A stretch of 16,276 nucleotides of DNA from Duncaniella sp. (GTDB lineage: Bacteria; Bacteroidota; Bacteroidia; Bacteroidales; Muribaculaceae). Numbering within the stretch: the stretch's first letter is position 1; every line of letters starts with the position of its first letter. The translations under genes and the position numbers were made by a program. Shown in pieces: positions 1 to 6,939 of this stretch. The notes beneath the pieces are model-generated. The model saw only the letters and a list, made by a program, of their open reading frames with translations. It searched no databases and had not been told where the DNA came from. The stretch spans positions 1 to 16,276 of the forward strand of contig NZ_JAIDEN010000051.1 of NCBI RefSeq assembly GCF_029054785.1. The letters run 5' to 3'.

Positions 1-675
1 GGTGGGGTAGAACTGGGCCACGGTCGGGCCTTCTACGAATGCCACATTATCTTTATAGGCCGAAACAAGTTTGTTCGGGTTGACCTGAGAGGTCTTTTTG
101 ATAAGCTTGAATAATGAAAGCGGTTTCTCCTCGCCGTCGATAACGAAAGAGCCGTTGAAGATTTTGTGGCGGCAGTGTTCGCTGTTGACCTGAGAGAAAC
201 CGAAAACTTCGCTGTCGGTGAGCGGACGGCCCAGACGTGTGCTGAGATCACGGAGATAATTTTCTTCCTCGACGCTCAGTGCCAGACCTTCACGCTTGTT
301 GTATTCGGTGATGTCGGCGATGTGTTCGATCGGAGCCGCTGTGTTGTTTGTTGTAAACACTCTGGAATTCAATCCGTCATAGAGACGTGATAGCATTTTG
401 TCAAAGACGGGTTCACCTGATCCTACCTTGTGGAATTCTTCGATGCGGGTGATTCCCTCTATTCCCATGTTTTGAGTGATTTCAACCGCATTGGTACTCC
501 AAGGAGTTATCATTTCCTTGCGAGGACCAATGAAACGACCTTTAACTGAGGTTGATGAGAGCGGAGAGGCACCGTCGAAGAGCCATGCAAGTTTCTCTTT
601 TTCCGAATCTGAAAACTTGTGGGTAGTTTCTACGGCATAAATAAGGTTAGCACCTTTTTTGAAAAATACGACCAT
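1..675 (-). CDS. purL: Phosphoribosylformylglycinamidine synthase, N-terminal 225 residues (partial at window edge)
   Basis: This enzyme converts FGAR, ATP and glutamine to FGAM in de novo purine synthesis in the cytosol. The visible 225 residues begin at the ATG at 675 and run open off the left edge of the window. The key signature is the stretch SQVNSEHCRHKIFNG at residues 161-175, which carries the conserved His of the FGAM synthase domain. Before it lie a PurS-like N-terminal domain (about 1-145, with GPRKEMITPWS at 50-60) and a linker. This layout fits the large single-chain PurL of about 1,200-1,300 residues used by Bacteroidetes and Proteobacteria, not the small PurL that works with separate PurS and PurQ. 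The start is supported by a good Bacteroidetes-type promoter about 70 bases upstream. The C-terminal ATPase and glutaminase parts lie outside the window and cannot be checked. Confidence 0.95.
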   Translation of the reverse strand, partial: MVVFFKKGANLIYAVETTHKFSDSEKEKLAWLFDGASPLSSTSVKGRFIGPRKEMITPWSTNAVEITQNMGIEGITRIEEFHKVGSGEPVFDKMLSRLYDGLNSRVFTTNNTAAPIEHIADITEYNKREGLALSVEEENYLRDLSTRLGRPLTDSEVFGFSQVNSEHCRHKIFNGSFVIDGEEKPLSLFKLIKKTSQVNPNKLVSAYKDNVAFVEGPTVAQFYPT

Positions 676-744
676 AGTGTAATATGCGATGATTGGTGTA
701 AAATCTGGTGTTACGCGGGGTTCCCGACAATGGGTAGCCCACGG

Positions 745-775
745 CAAAGTTACGATAAATCTCCCATTTAACCAA
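745..775 (-). promoter_or_regulatory. Bacteroidetes-type promoter of purL
   Basis: On the minus strand TAACTTTG (752 to 745) matches the Bacteroidetes -7 consensus TAnnTTTG exactly. TTG (775 to 773) lies 19 bases upstream and fits the -33 element. Transcription would start near 738, giving a leader of roughly 60 bases before the ATG at 675. This is the best two-part promoter match in the window. Confidence 0.7.
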
Positions 776-798
776 GTATTAAATTTGAGAATTTTGCG

Positions 799-806
799 TA
801 ACTTTG
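799..806 (+). promoter_or_regulatory. -7 promoter element of the HAD gene
   Basis: TAACTTTG matches the TAnnTTTG consensus on the plus strand. No clear TTG is found 19-21 bases upstream. It is the same octamer as the divergent purL -7 element, and the two are about 46 bases apart. Transcription would start near 813, which places the start codon at 882, not at the in-frame codon at 804. Confidence 0.55.
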
Positions 807-814
807 CAGCCTCT

Positions 815-834
815 CACGCGGGAGCTTCCGCGTG
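815..834 (+). promoter_or_regulatory. GC-rich hairpin at the 5' end of the HAD gene leader
   Basis: CACGCGG (815-821) and CCGCGTG (828-834) form a perfect 7-bp stem with a 6-base loop. It sits only a few bases after the predicted transcription start and about 48 bases before the ATG at 882. It could protect the 5' end of the mRNA or act as a cis-regulatory leader. No terminator or anti-terminator partner is visible. Confidence 0.45.
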
Positions 835-881
835 GGTCTGATGGAACAATTGATACCTACGAAATATCCAAAATTCAGTTT

Positions 882-1517
882 ATGAAAAGAAAAACAGGTG
901 TGCTTTTCGACCTTGACGGTGTCCTGGTTGACAGCGAAGGCGAATATACTAAATTCTGGGGTGGGATGGGACGCCGCTATGACGTTGGCGGCGAGACATT
1001 TGCCAGTGACATAAAGGGTACGACGCTTACCGAGATCCTCAAGGCTTTCCCTGAACGCGAGCGTGAAGGAATTGTCAGAGAGCTGCATGAGTTCGAGAAG
1101 GATATGACTTATCCATGGATTGCCGGGGCAGAGGCCTTTGTCAAGTCACTTGCCGCAGCCGGAATTCCGTTTGCTATTGTCACGAGCAGTGACGAGGTGA
1201 AAATGAGCTATCTCTTTAAAGCTCACCCGGAGCTGAAAGAGATGGTCGGCGCTCTTGTCACCGCCGGACTTGTGACCAACAGCAAACCTGATCCTGAAGG
1301 CTATCTCAAAGGCGCCTCCATGATCGGTGTGCCGATTGAGGATTGCTTTGTTTTTGAGGATTCAATGCAGGGGCTTGAGGCCGGACGCCGCTCAGGGGCG
1401 ACTGTCATCGGGCTTGCGACCACCAATTCGCGTGAGCGCATTAACGGCAAAGCCTGCAAAATCATTGATGACTTCGCAGGCTTTACGGTAGATGACATGT
1501 CGGCGGCCCGTGAGTGA
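882..1517 (+). CDS. HAD-superfamily hydrolase, beta-phosphoglucomutase-like (subfamily IA)
   Basis: This is a 211-residue cytosolic HAD phosphatase or phosphomutase. Motif I is FDLDGVLVDSE, with Asp10 as predicted nucleophile and Asp12 as acid/base. Motif II is Thr101 in IVTSS, motif III is Lys135 in SKPDPEGY, and motif IV is Glu159-Asp160 in VFEDSMQG. The helical cap lies between motifs I and II (about residues 17-85), as in the beta-phosphoglucomutase/phosphoglycolate phosphatase group. The substrate cannot be told from sequence, but the DGVLVDSE and EDSMQG wording is typical of sugar-phosphate enzymes. I chose the ATG at 882 because an earlier in-frame start at 804 would lie inside the -7 promoter element and the family fold begins right after Met882. 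The gene is divergent from purL and convergent with nadC, so it is probably monocistronic. Confidence 0.88.
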   Translation: MKRKTGVLFDLDGVLVDSEGEYTKFWGGMGRRYDVGGETFASDIKGTTLTEILKAFPEREREGIVRELHEFEKDMTYPWIAGAEAFVKSLAAAGIPFAIVTSSDEVKMSYLFKAHPELKEMVGALVTAGLVTNSKPDPEGYLKGASMIGVPIEDCFVFEDSMQGLEAGRRSGATVIGLATTNSRERINGKACKIIDDFAGFTVDDMSAARE

Positions 1518-1533
1518 GCCGTCGGTGTGCTCA
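1515..1533 (+). terminator. Weak hairpin at the end of the HAD gene
   Basis: TGAGC (1515-1519) and GCTCA (1529-1533) make a 5-bp stem with a 9-base loop, followed by TTTATTT. It begins on the stop codon of the HAD gene and lies in the 17-base gap before the convergent nadC. It may be a weak intrinsic terminator. The short stem keeps confidence low. Confidence 0.3.
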
Positions 1534-1534
1534 T

Positions 1535-2383
1535 TTATTTCATTGCTTTGAAACTCATGTCAAGACCTTTGACAGAGTGGGTCAGCGCGCCGACAGAGAT
1601 GAAATCGACTCCACATTCGCCATAGGCACGGAGAGTGTCGAGGGTGATACCGCCCGATGATTCGATCTCGGTGCGTCCGTTGATGAGGCGTACTGCCTCA
1701 CGGGTGCGTTCGGGAGTGAAGTTGTCAAGCATGATGCGGTCCACACCGGCTTCAAGTGCCTGACGGATCTCATCTTCATTGCGGACTTCCAGCTCGATTT
1801 TCAGATCTTTGCCCTTTTCAGCAAGGTATTTGCGGGCTGCGCTGACGGCCTGAGGTATGCCACCGGCAAAGTCAACATGGTTGTCTTTGATCAGGATCAT
1901 GTCAAAGAGGCCGATGCGGTGATTGCATCCGCCGCCGATCTTTACGGCTTCTTTCTCAAGCATGCGCATTCCCGGAGTGGTCTTGCGGGTGTCAAGAACT
2001 TTGGTCTTGAGACCTTCGAGTTTCTGCTGATACTTGGCGGTCTGAGTGGCGATGCCGCTCATGCGCTGCATGATGTTGAGCATGACGCGCTCGGTCTGAA
2101 GAAGCGACCGGACACTGCCTTCGACTTCAAAAGCGATGTCGCCGGGTTTGACATGTGAGCCGTCTTTGATAAAGACGGTCATTTTTAACTGAGGATCGAA
2201 TTTCTCGAACACCTTGCGCGCGATTTCAACACCGGCGAGGATGCCCTCTTCTTTTACAATGAGGTGTTGCTTGCCTTGCTCTTCGGCAGGAATTGTACTG
2301 AGAGTGGTGTGGTCTCCGTCACCGACATCTTCTGCGAATGCAAGATTGAGGAGATCGTCGATAAGTTCGTCTTTAGTTTTCAT
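1535..2383 (-). CDS. nadC: Nicotinate-nucleotide pyrophosphorylase (carboxylating), quinolinate phosphoribosyltransferase
   Basis: NadC joins quinolinate to PRPP and releases CO2 to give nicotinate mononucleotide, the third step of de novo NAD synthesis. The 282-residue length is normal for the family. Recognisable blocks are QTERVMLNIMQRMSG at 96-110, DTRKTTPGMR at 131-140, GGCNHRIGL at 151-159, KDNH at 166-169, the acidic ELEV strand at 197-200, LDN at 219-221, SSGGI at 242-246 and VGALTHS at 264-270. Together these line the phosphate and quinolinate sites. nadA and nadB are not nearby, so the gene stands alone here. It is convergent with the HAD gene and head-to-head with rlmH, with only 26 bases between the two start codons. 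Confidence 0.95.
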   Translation of the reverse strand: MKTKDELIDDLLNLAFAEDVGDGDHTTLSTIPAEEQGKQHLIVKEEGILAGVEIARKVFEKFDPQLKMTVFIKDGSHVKPGDIAFEVEGSVRSLLQTERVMLNIMQRMSGIATQTAKYQQKLEGLKTKVLDTRKTTPGMRMLEKEAVKIGGGCNHRIGLFDMILIKDNHVDFAGGIPQAVSAARKYLAEKGKDLKIELEVRNEDEIRQALEAGVDRIMLDNFTPERTREAVRLINGRTEIESSGGITLDTLRAYGECGVDFISVGALTHSVKGLDMSFKAMK

Positions 2384-2409
2384 ATCTTGAATGTATAAAT
2401 AATTGAATC

Positions 2410-2883
2410 ATGAAAATAACATTAATAGCAGTCGGGAAGACTTCAACCGATTACATCGAGCGGGCCATCGCCGAGTATGTAAAGCGGGTCAACCGTTATA
2501 TCCCGATGGAACTTTGTGTCATTCCGGACATCAAGGCTGCCAAAGGGCTTTCGGAAGACAGTCAGAAACAGCGCGAGGGACAGGCCATACTTGCTGCTTT
2601 GCAGCCGGGTGACATGGTGGTCCTTCTTGACGAACGCGGCAAAGAGTTCACTTCAAGAGAATTCTCGACAATGATCGAGCGCCGCATGGTTCAGGGGCTG
2701 AAACGTCTTGTTTTCGTCATCGGTGGCCCTTACGGTTTTTCCAAAGAGGTCTATTCGCGTGCTGACGACAAACTGTCGCTGTCACGCATGACTTTCACTC
2801 ACGAAATGGTCCGTCTGTTTTTTACCGAGCAGCTTTACCGTGCAATGACAATCATGCGCGGCGAGCCGTATCATCACGACTAA
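2410..2883 (+). CDS. rlmH: 23S rRNA (pseudouridine1915-N3)-methyltransferase RlmH
   Basis: RlmH is a SPOUT-class methyltransferase that uses S-adenosylmethionine to methylate pseudouridine 1915 in helix 69 of 23S rRNA. The 157-residue length is typical. The knot region is clear: LLDERGKEF at 72-80, FVIGGPYGF at 102-110, then the LSRMTFTHEMVRL block at 123-135 followed by EQLYRA at 140-145, and the C-terminal PYHHD at 153-157. These form the cofactor pocket and dimer interface. The gene is read away from nadC. Its last four bases overlap the end of the convergent 60-residue membrane protein gene, so the two stop codons interlock. No ribosome binding site is apparent, which is usual in Bacteroidetes. 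Confidence 0.95.
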   Translation: MKITLIAVGKTSTDYIERAIAEYVKRVNRYIPMELCVIPDIKAAKGLSEDSQKQREGQAILAALQPGDMVVLLDERGKEFTSREFSTMIERRMVQGLKRLVFVIGGPYGFSKEVYSRADDKLSLSRMTFTHEMVRLFFTEQLYRAMTIMRGEPYHHD

Positions 2884-3062
2884 GCGACTTTATACAGCAG
2901 CCAGACAAAGGCCAGGGCAAAGGCCGTATAGATGGCGGTAGCTCTCAGGAAGAGAGCCCACCGCCTTTTTTTGCGGCCTGACATATAGGTATAGAGTCCT
3001 CCTCCGAGGACTCCGAATCCGATGCAATAGGCAATCCAAAAGCCGACACTTCCCATAGCCAT
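2880..3062 (-). CDS. Small two-helix membrane protein, last gene of the ddl operon
   Basis: This is a 60-residue protein of unknown function. Two hydrophobic helices are visible, about residues 6-26 and 38-58, joined by a basic loop (SGRKKRR at 28-34). That suggests an inner-membrane hairpin with the loop in the cytosol. Its ATG at 3062 lies one base after the ddl stop codon, so translation is probably coupled to ddl. A second ATG two codons in (3056) is an equally possible start. The gene overlaps the stop codon of rlmH on the other strand by 4 bases. The tight linkage argues that it is real despite its size. The operon suggests a cell-envelope role, but nothing in the sequence shows one. 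Confidence 0.65.
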   Translation of the reverse strand: MAMGSVGFWIAYCIGFGVLGGGLYTYMSGRKKRRWALFLRATAIYTAFALAFVWLLYKVA

Positions 3063-3063
3063 A

Positions 3064-4263
3064 TCAATGTCGGGATGATTTAGCTCCTTTTACTCCGCCT
3101 TTCACGCCGCCTGACATCGAGAAGATGTTCTGGTCATAGCTGACAGTTTTCTGGCTCTGTTCGCGTTTGCGCTTCAATGCAAGTTGTACGAGGCGGTCCA
3201 TCAGTTTGTCAAACGTCAGACCTGTGGCTTCCCAAAGGTAGAATGAGAGGGAACCGGGGATTGTGTTGATCTCGTTGACGAATATCTCATTGCTGTCATC
3301 GTCGACAATGAAGTCGATGCGGCTTACTCCGTGGCAGCTCAGAACACGGAATGTCTCTCCGGCAAGATAGCGGATGCGGTCTGTCATGTCAGCAGGCAGT
3401 TCGGCGGGAATCCGTTTCTGTGATGCCTGCATTCCTTTAGCGCCCTTTGTGCCTCCCATGTATTTGTCTTCATATGAAAGGATCTCGGCGCTCTTGATCG
3501 GTTCTTCAAGGACGGAGGATTCATATTCGTCACAGTCGCCGAGCACTGAACAGTTGATTTCTTTAAGATTGTCGACCATGTGCTCGACGATGAGACGTGA
3601 GCTGTATTTCTGGGCGATGTCTACTTTTTCGATGAGCTGTTCTCTGTTTCCGGCGCGGCTGATTCCGACGCTTGATCCGAGGTTTGCGGGTTTGACGATT
3701 ACGGGATAGCCGATTTTCTCTTCGATCTTTCCGATAAGTTCGTCGCGCTGTTTGAACCACTGCTTGTCTGTGAACCAGACATAGTCAATGACCGGTACAC
3801 CGGATTCGCGCAGAATCATCTTCATGGTTATTTTATCCATGCCGTTGGCGCTTGCGAGAGTGTCGCATCCTGCATAGGGGATTCCGATTGTTTCCAGAAC
3901 GCCCTCGAAGATGCCGTCTTCAACGTTTGTGCCGTGAAGGACGGGGATGGCTACGTCAAGGGTACAGACCGGACCTTTGTTTCCGAACAGACCGCCTTTC
4001 TGAGCGCGATAGAGATTATAATCGCCATAGACCGGTTTCAGATAGACTTCGGTGCATTTCGCGAGCAGCGAAGGGATGTCGCGGTAGTTGGCGATTTCAA
4101 ACAGAGCATCTCCTGTGTAGAAGCGGCCTTGTTTGGTAATATATATAGGTGTGACATCATACTTGTCGCGATTTATGGCGTGCATGGCCTGAGATGCCGA
4201 GATGACAGAGATTTCATGCTCGGTAGAGCGTCCGCCAAAGAAGACTCCGATGTTTGTTTTCAT
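3064..4263 (-). CDS. ddl: D-alanine--D-alanine ligase (long form)
   Basis: This ATP-grasp enzyme joins two D-alanines to make the dipeptide that MurF adds to the peptidoglycan stem. Glu15 in the N-terminal EHEISV motif would bind the first substrate. HGTNVEDG (110-117) replaces the more common HGxxGEDG. The ATP-grasp core shows KPANLGSSVGI at 191-201, and the omega-loop has SYEDKY at 263-268, whose Tyr is typical of dipeptide rather than depsipeptide (VanA-type) ligases. Metal-binding NEIN is at 330-333, followed by TIPGSLSFYLW. At 399 residues it is longer than the usual 300-350. Extra length comes from insertions near residues 45-100 and from a Gly/Lys-rich tail after residue 380. It lies 43 bases after the MurF-like gene and is followed directly by a small membrane protein gene. 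Confidence 0.9.
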   Translation of the reverse strand: MKTNIGVFFGGRSTEHEISVISASQAMHAINRDKYDVTPIYITKQGRFYTGDALFEIANYRDIPSLLAKCTEVYLKPVYGDYNLYRAQKGGLFGNKGPVCTLDVAIPVLHGTNVEDGIFEGVLETIGIPYAGCDTLASANGMDKITMKMILRESGVPVIDYVWFTDKQWFKQRDELIGKIEEKIGYPVIVKPANLGSSVGISRAGNREQLIEKVDIAQKYSSRLIVEHMVDNLKEINCSVLGDCDEYESSVLEEPIKSAEILSYEDKYMGGTKGAKGMQASQKRIPAELPADMTDRIRYLAGETFRVLSCHGVSRIDFIVDDDSNEIFVNEINTIPGSLSFYLWEATGLTFDKLMDRLVQLALKRKREQSQKTVSYDQNIFSMSGGVKGGVKGAKSSRH

Positions 4264-4306
4264 ATTGTTGTTCGTATAGGGGATATATCAGAATTGTTGT
4301 TTCGGG

Positions 4307-5899
4307 TTATTTGAACGTGTCGGGAAGATCGTTTTCATACAGTATCGTATCTCCCGGCTTCAGGATTGTCGCCAATAGTTGCTGGGCGTCATTGAAAGAG
4401 TCGACGAGATGGACTTCCAGTGTTGACGCTCCTGCGGATTCGATGCCGGATGAAATTGCATCACGGTTGTAGTTTCCGACAATGATGGCGATGTCGGCTG
4501 ACGAGGCGATGTGTTCTCCGAACCTGGCGTTGAGCTCTTCCTGGCGTTCTCCGAGTTCGATCATTCCTGGGGTGACTATGATGCGCCGACCTCCGGTCAT
4601 CATTTTCAAGACATCAAGGGCCATTTTCGATCCTGTCGGGTTGGAGTTGAAGGCATCATCTATGATTGTCACTCCTCCGGGAGTGCGTTTCATGTTCAGG
4701 CGGTGTTCCACTTGCTCGATGTCATTCACGGCATAGCGGATTTTGTCGACCGGAACGTTCAGTCTGAGGGCCACGATGATCGCCGCCAGAAGGTTTGACA
4801 CGTTGCATTCGCCGACAAGCCGTGTCGAGAAATCCATTTTCTCGCCCTCCGGAGTGACTACTGTGAATGAAGTGCCGTGAGGAGTATATAGGATATTTTC
4901 GGCTGTGTATCGGGCGTCTTCACGATCGCTCACTGCATAGCGGATGCAATCCACGTTGTCGACCTTGCGGTTTGCCACAAAAGGAAAGTCGTTGTTGACA
5001 ACGGCGAGACCGTCGGACGGGAGCGAGTCAATCAGCTCGAATTTTGTCCGCTGGACGTTTTCGATTGTCTTGAATGATTCAAGGTGCTGTTCGCCGACAG
5101 CTGTCACAATTCCGACCGACGGATGGACCAGATCGCAGATCTCCTTGATGTCGCCCGGCTGTTTGGCACCCATTTCGACGATAAACACTTCGTTGTATGG
5201 CTTGAGATATTCTCTTACGGTGCGGATGACCCCCATTGTGGTGTTGAAACTGCCCGGCGTCATCATCACGTCATATTTCTCTGACAATATGCGGTTGAGA
5301 TAGTGCTTGGTGCTGGTCTTGCCGTAGCTTCCTGTGACACCGATGATCTTCAGGTCAGGCATGCTGTGGAGTATGCGCTCCGCGTCCTGATAATATTTGC
5401 GGTTGATATTTGCCTCGATCGGTTTGAGCAGCCAGTTTGCGGCCATTGTGAAGCATTGAGAGAAGCAGAAGATGCCGAGGACTGTCGCAGCTGCGATGAC
5501 AAGCGAATAGCCGCAGTGAAAGCAGATGAACATTACGGCGCCAAACAGTATCGCAGCCAGAATGAGCATTGTCGCAAGGATGCGCGTGGCCCGTTGGGTC
5601 ATCACAAGCGGTTTTTTATATTTCTTTCTGGCGAGGATCGCGATGTTGATCAGCGATACCAAGCTGATAAGGCCGAGAGACACCGCCCATGGTGAAAGGG
5701 TTGAGAGAGAGGCAAGCAACACGGCGCCGCTGATCAGTCTCATGGTTGAGGTGCTGTCCTGCGAAGTGGTAAGCCAGCGTTCATACCGTTCGTTGCGATA
5801 TGAATTCTGCTGAAGCATCATTAGCTGCCGTCTGAATTCAAATACAAGGGCGATGGCAGCTATAACAATTGTAATGTATGCAAACATTTGTGGATTCAT
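4307..5899 (-). CDS. Membrane-anchored MurF-like Mur ligase
   Basis: This 530-residue protein couples a membrane domain to a Mur ligase. Residues 1-157 hold about five hydrophobic segments (about 5-22, 54-70, 73-91, 106-129 and 131-153). The ligase part follows. The ATP-binding loop is GVTGSYGKTSTK with Lys194, VEMGAKQPGD is at 241-250, His272 lies in GEQHLESF, Lys286 fits the carbamylated lysine position, and IIDDAFNSNP is at 412-421. The last block resembles the MurF form. MurF adds D-Ala-D-Ala to the UDP-MurNAc-tripeptide, and the downstream ddl would supply the dipeptide. Two features are odd: soluble MurF has no membrane domain, and the C-terminus reads GDTILYENDLPDTFK where MurF usually has a GD..L.KGS motif. 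It may therefore act on another substrate. The hydrolase upstream ends 3 bases before this start. Confidence 0.82.
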   Translation of the reverse strand: MNPQMFAYITIVIAAIALVFEFRRQLMMLQQNSYRNERYERWLTTSQDSTSTMRLISGAVLLASLSTLSPWAVSLGLISLVSLINIAILARKKYKKPLVMTQRATRILATMLILAAILFGAVMFICFHCGYSLVIAAATVLGIFCFSQCFTMAANWLLKPIEANINRKYYQDAERILHSMPDLKIIGVTGSYGKTSTKHYLNRILSEKYDVMMTPGSFNTTMGVIRTVREYLKPYNEVFIVEMGAKQPGDIKEICDLVHPSVGIVTAVGEQHLESFKTIENVQRTKFELIDSLPSDGLAVVNNDFPFVANRKVDNVDCIRYAVSDREDARYTAENILYTPHGTSFTVVTPEGEKMDFSTRLVGECNVSNLLAAIIVALRLNVPVDKIRYAVNDIEQVEHRLNMKRTPGGVTIIDDAFNSNPTGSKMALDVLKMMTGGRRIIVTPGMIELGERQEELNARFGEHIASSADIAIIVGNYNRDAISSGIESAGASTLEVHLVDSFNDAQQLLATILKPGDTILYENDLPDTFK

Positions 5900-5902
5900 T
5901 TC

Positions 5903-6676
5903 TTATTTTGTGCTCAGGAAACTGCGTAGAACGGCGGCAAACTGAACCGGATTATCAAGAAAACTGTAATGGCCGCAACCGGGAAAAGAGACCAGACCTG
6001 CATCCGGAATGAGTTTTTCCATCTTTCGGGCATCTTTGATCGGTGTCGCGGTGTCATTTTCGCCCCAGATCAGGAGGGTAGGGGCTTTGATCAGGTGAAG
6101 TCGGTCGGTGAGGTCTTCGTTGACCACTTTTGATAATATGCGGCGCATCATCGGAGAGGCTCCTGCATAGTCGCTTGACCCGGCTTTGGCTCTTCGCCTG
6201 TCGAGGCGGCGCTCGGCTTCGTCACGACCGAAAACCAGATACATCATCCGCTTGATGGCCTTAAATGTATAGACTTTCCAATAGTATTTCAAAGTTCGCC
6301 GCGGCTTGATACCGGCGGCATCGACCAGAATGAGTCTGCTGACGGGATTGCGCGAGGAATATAGAATTCCGACACGTCCTCCAAAGGAGTGTCCGAGCAA
6401 TACAGGGGGAGTCGCGAGATTTAAAGTAGAGATCAGATGCTCGATCATGCGGGTGTAGAGTTCCACACCCCAGACTTCGTCCGGTTCTTCCGACTGGCCG
6501 AAACCCGGAAAATCGACGTTAATCACACGAAATCCGCAGTCAAGTGCCGTCCGCTCAATGGACGCAAGGGTCGAATGGTTGCAACCCCAGCCGTGCATAA
6601 GCAGAATTGTGTCCGGTCCCTGACCATTGTCTGTGAAGTGGATTCGTTGTTTGTCAAAAATGATTTCCTTATCCAT
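5903..6676 (-). CDS. Alpha/beta-hydrolase fold protein
   Basis: This is a 257-residue cytosolic alpha/beta hydrolase and the first gene of the minus-strand operon with the MurF-like and Ddl genes. The oxyanion motif HGWG is at 28-31. The nucleophile elbow LLGHSFGG gives Ser97, the acid is Asp208 in WGENDTATP, and the catalytic base is His236 in GCGHYSF, so the triad is complete. The cap region (about 120-185) is rich in Arg and Lys, which could suit an anionic or membrane-associated substrate, though that is only inference. I chose the ATG at 6676 over an in-frame one at 6805 because a perfect -7 promoter element lies between them and the fold starts right after Met6676. Substrate is unknown. 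An esterase or amidase acting on a cell-wall peptide or activated ester would fit the neighbours. Confidence 0.82.
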   Translation of the reverse strand: MDKEIIFDKQRIHFTDNGQGPDTILLMHGWGCNHSTLASIERTALDCGFRVINVDFPGFGQSEEPDEVWGVELYTRMIEHLISTLNLATPPVLLGHSFGGRVGILYSSRNPVSRLILVDAAGIKPRRTLKYYWKVYTFKAIKRMMYLVFGRDEAERRLDRRRAKAGSSDYAGASPMMRRILSKVVNEDLTDRLHLIKAPTLLIWGENDTATPIKDARKMEKLIPDAGLVSFPGCGHYSFLDNPVQFAAVLRSFLSTK

Positions 6677-6696
6677 CTGTATTGCTAATTGACTTG

Positions 6697-6704
6697 CAAA
6701 ATTA
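6697..6704 (-). promoter_or_regulatory. -7 promoter element of the hydrolase/MurF-like/ddl operon
   Basis: TAATTTTG read on the minus strand (6704 to 6697) is a perfect TAnnTTTG match. The expected -33 position holds GTG followed by TTT, a weak match. The transcript would begin near 6690, leaving only about 14 bases before the ATG at 6676. This element decides the start codon of the hydrolase gene. Confidence 0.6.
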
Positions 6705-6867
6705 TGAAAAAGCAATGAATAAACACGCTTGTCAAGCCAAAAAGTTTGAGGCCTTAATCTTCCTTTGGATTTTTGGGTTGTGTTTTTTCGAACCCTACAT
6801 ATCATTGATCAGCACTTCCATGGGCAACAGGTCCAAAAACAGTTGCGTTTTTGAGATATATTGAATG

Positions 6868-6914
6868 AAAAAGCAGGTGCCTACGGCATTGCATAATTGC
6901 GCCATAAGCACCTG
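6868..6914 (-). terminator. Intrinsic terminator on the minus strand
   Basis: On the minus strand CAGGTGC (6914-6908) pairs with GCACCTG (6880-6874). The stem continues inward through seven more pairs (6907-6901 with 6887-6881) to a 13-base loop, then C and five Ts (6872-6868) follow. Two inner pairs are G-U wobbles in minus-strand RNA but would be C-A mismatches in plus-strand RNA. Together with the T tract this shows that the functional RNA is read on the minus strand. It would end transcripts coming from the lipoprotein gene before they enter the hydrolase operon. Confidence 0.7.
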
Positions 6915-6939
6915 AAATGTATTGTATATCGGATAGATT

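Noticed and set aside
804..881. Longer N-terminus of the HAD gene starting at 804
   Set aside because: The region holds a perfect -7 element and a 5' hairpin, and the HAD motif I expects its start near 882.
6775..6800. GGGTT...TTCGAACCC resembling a tRNA T-arm
   Set aside because: No acceptor, D or anticodon arm can be built around it on either strand.
6677..6805. Longer N-terminus (43 residues) for the alpha/beta hydrolase
   Set aside because: A perfect minus-strand -7 promoter element lies in this stretch, and the extra residues do not resemble the fold or a signal peptide.
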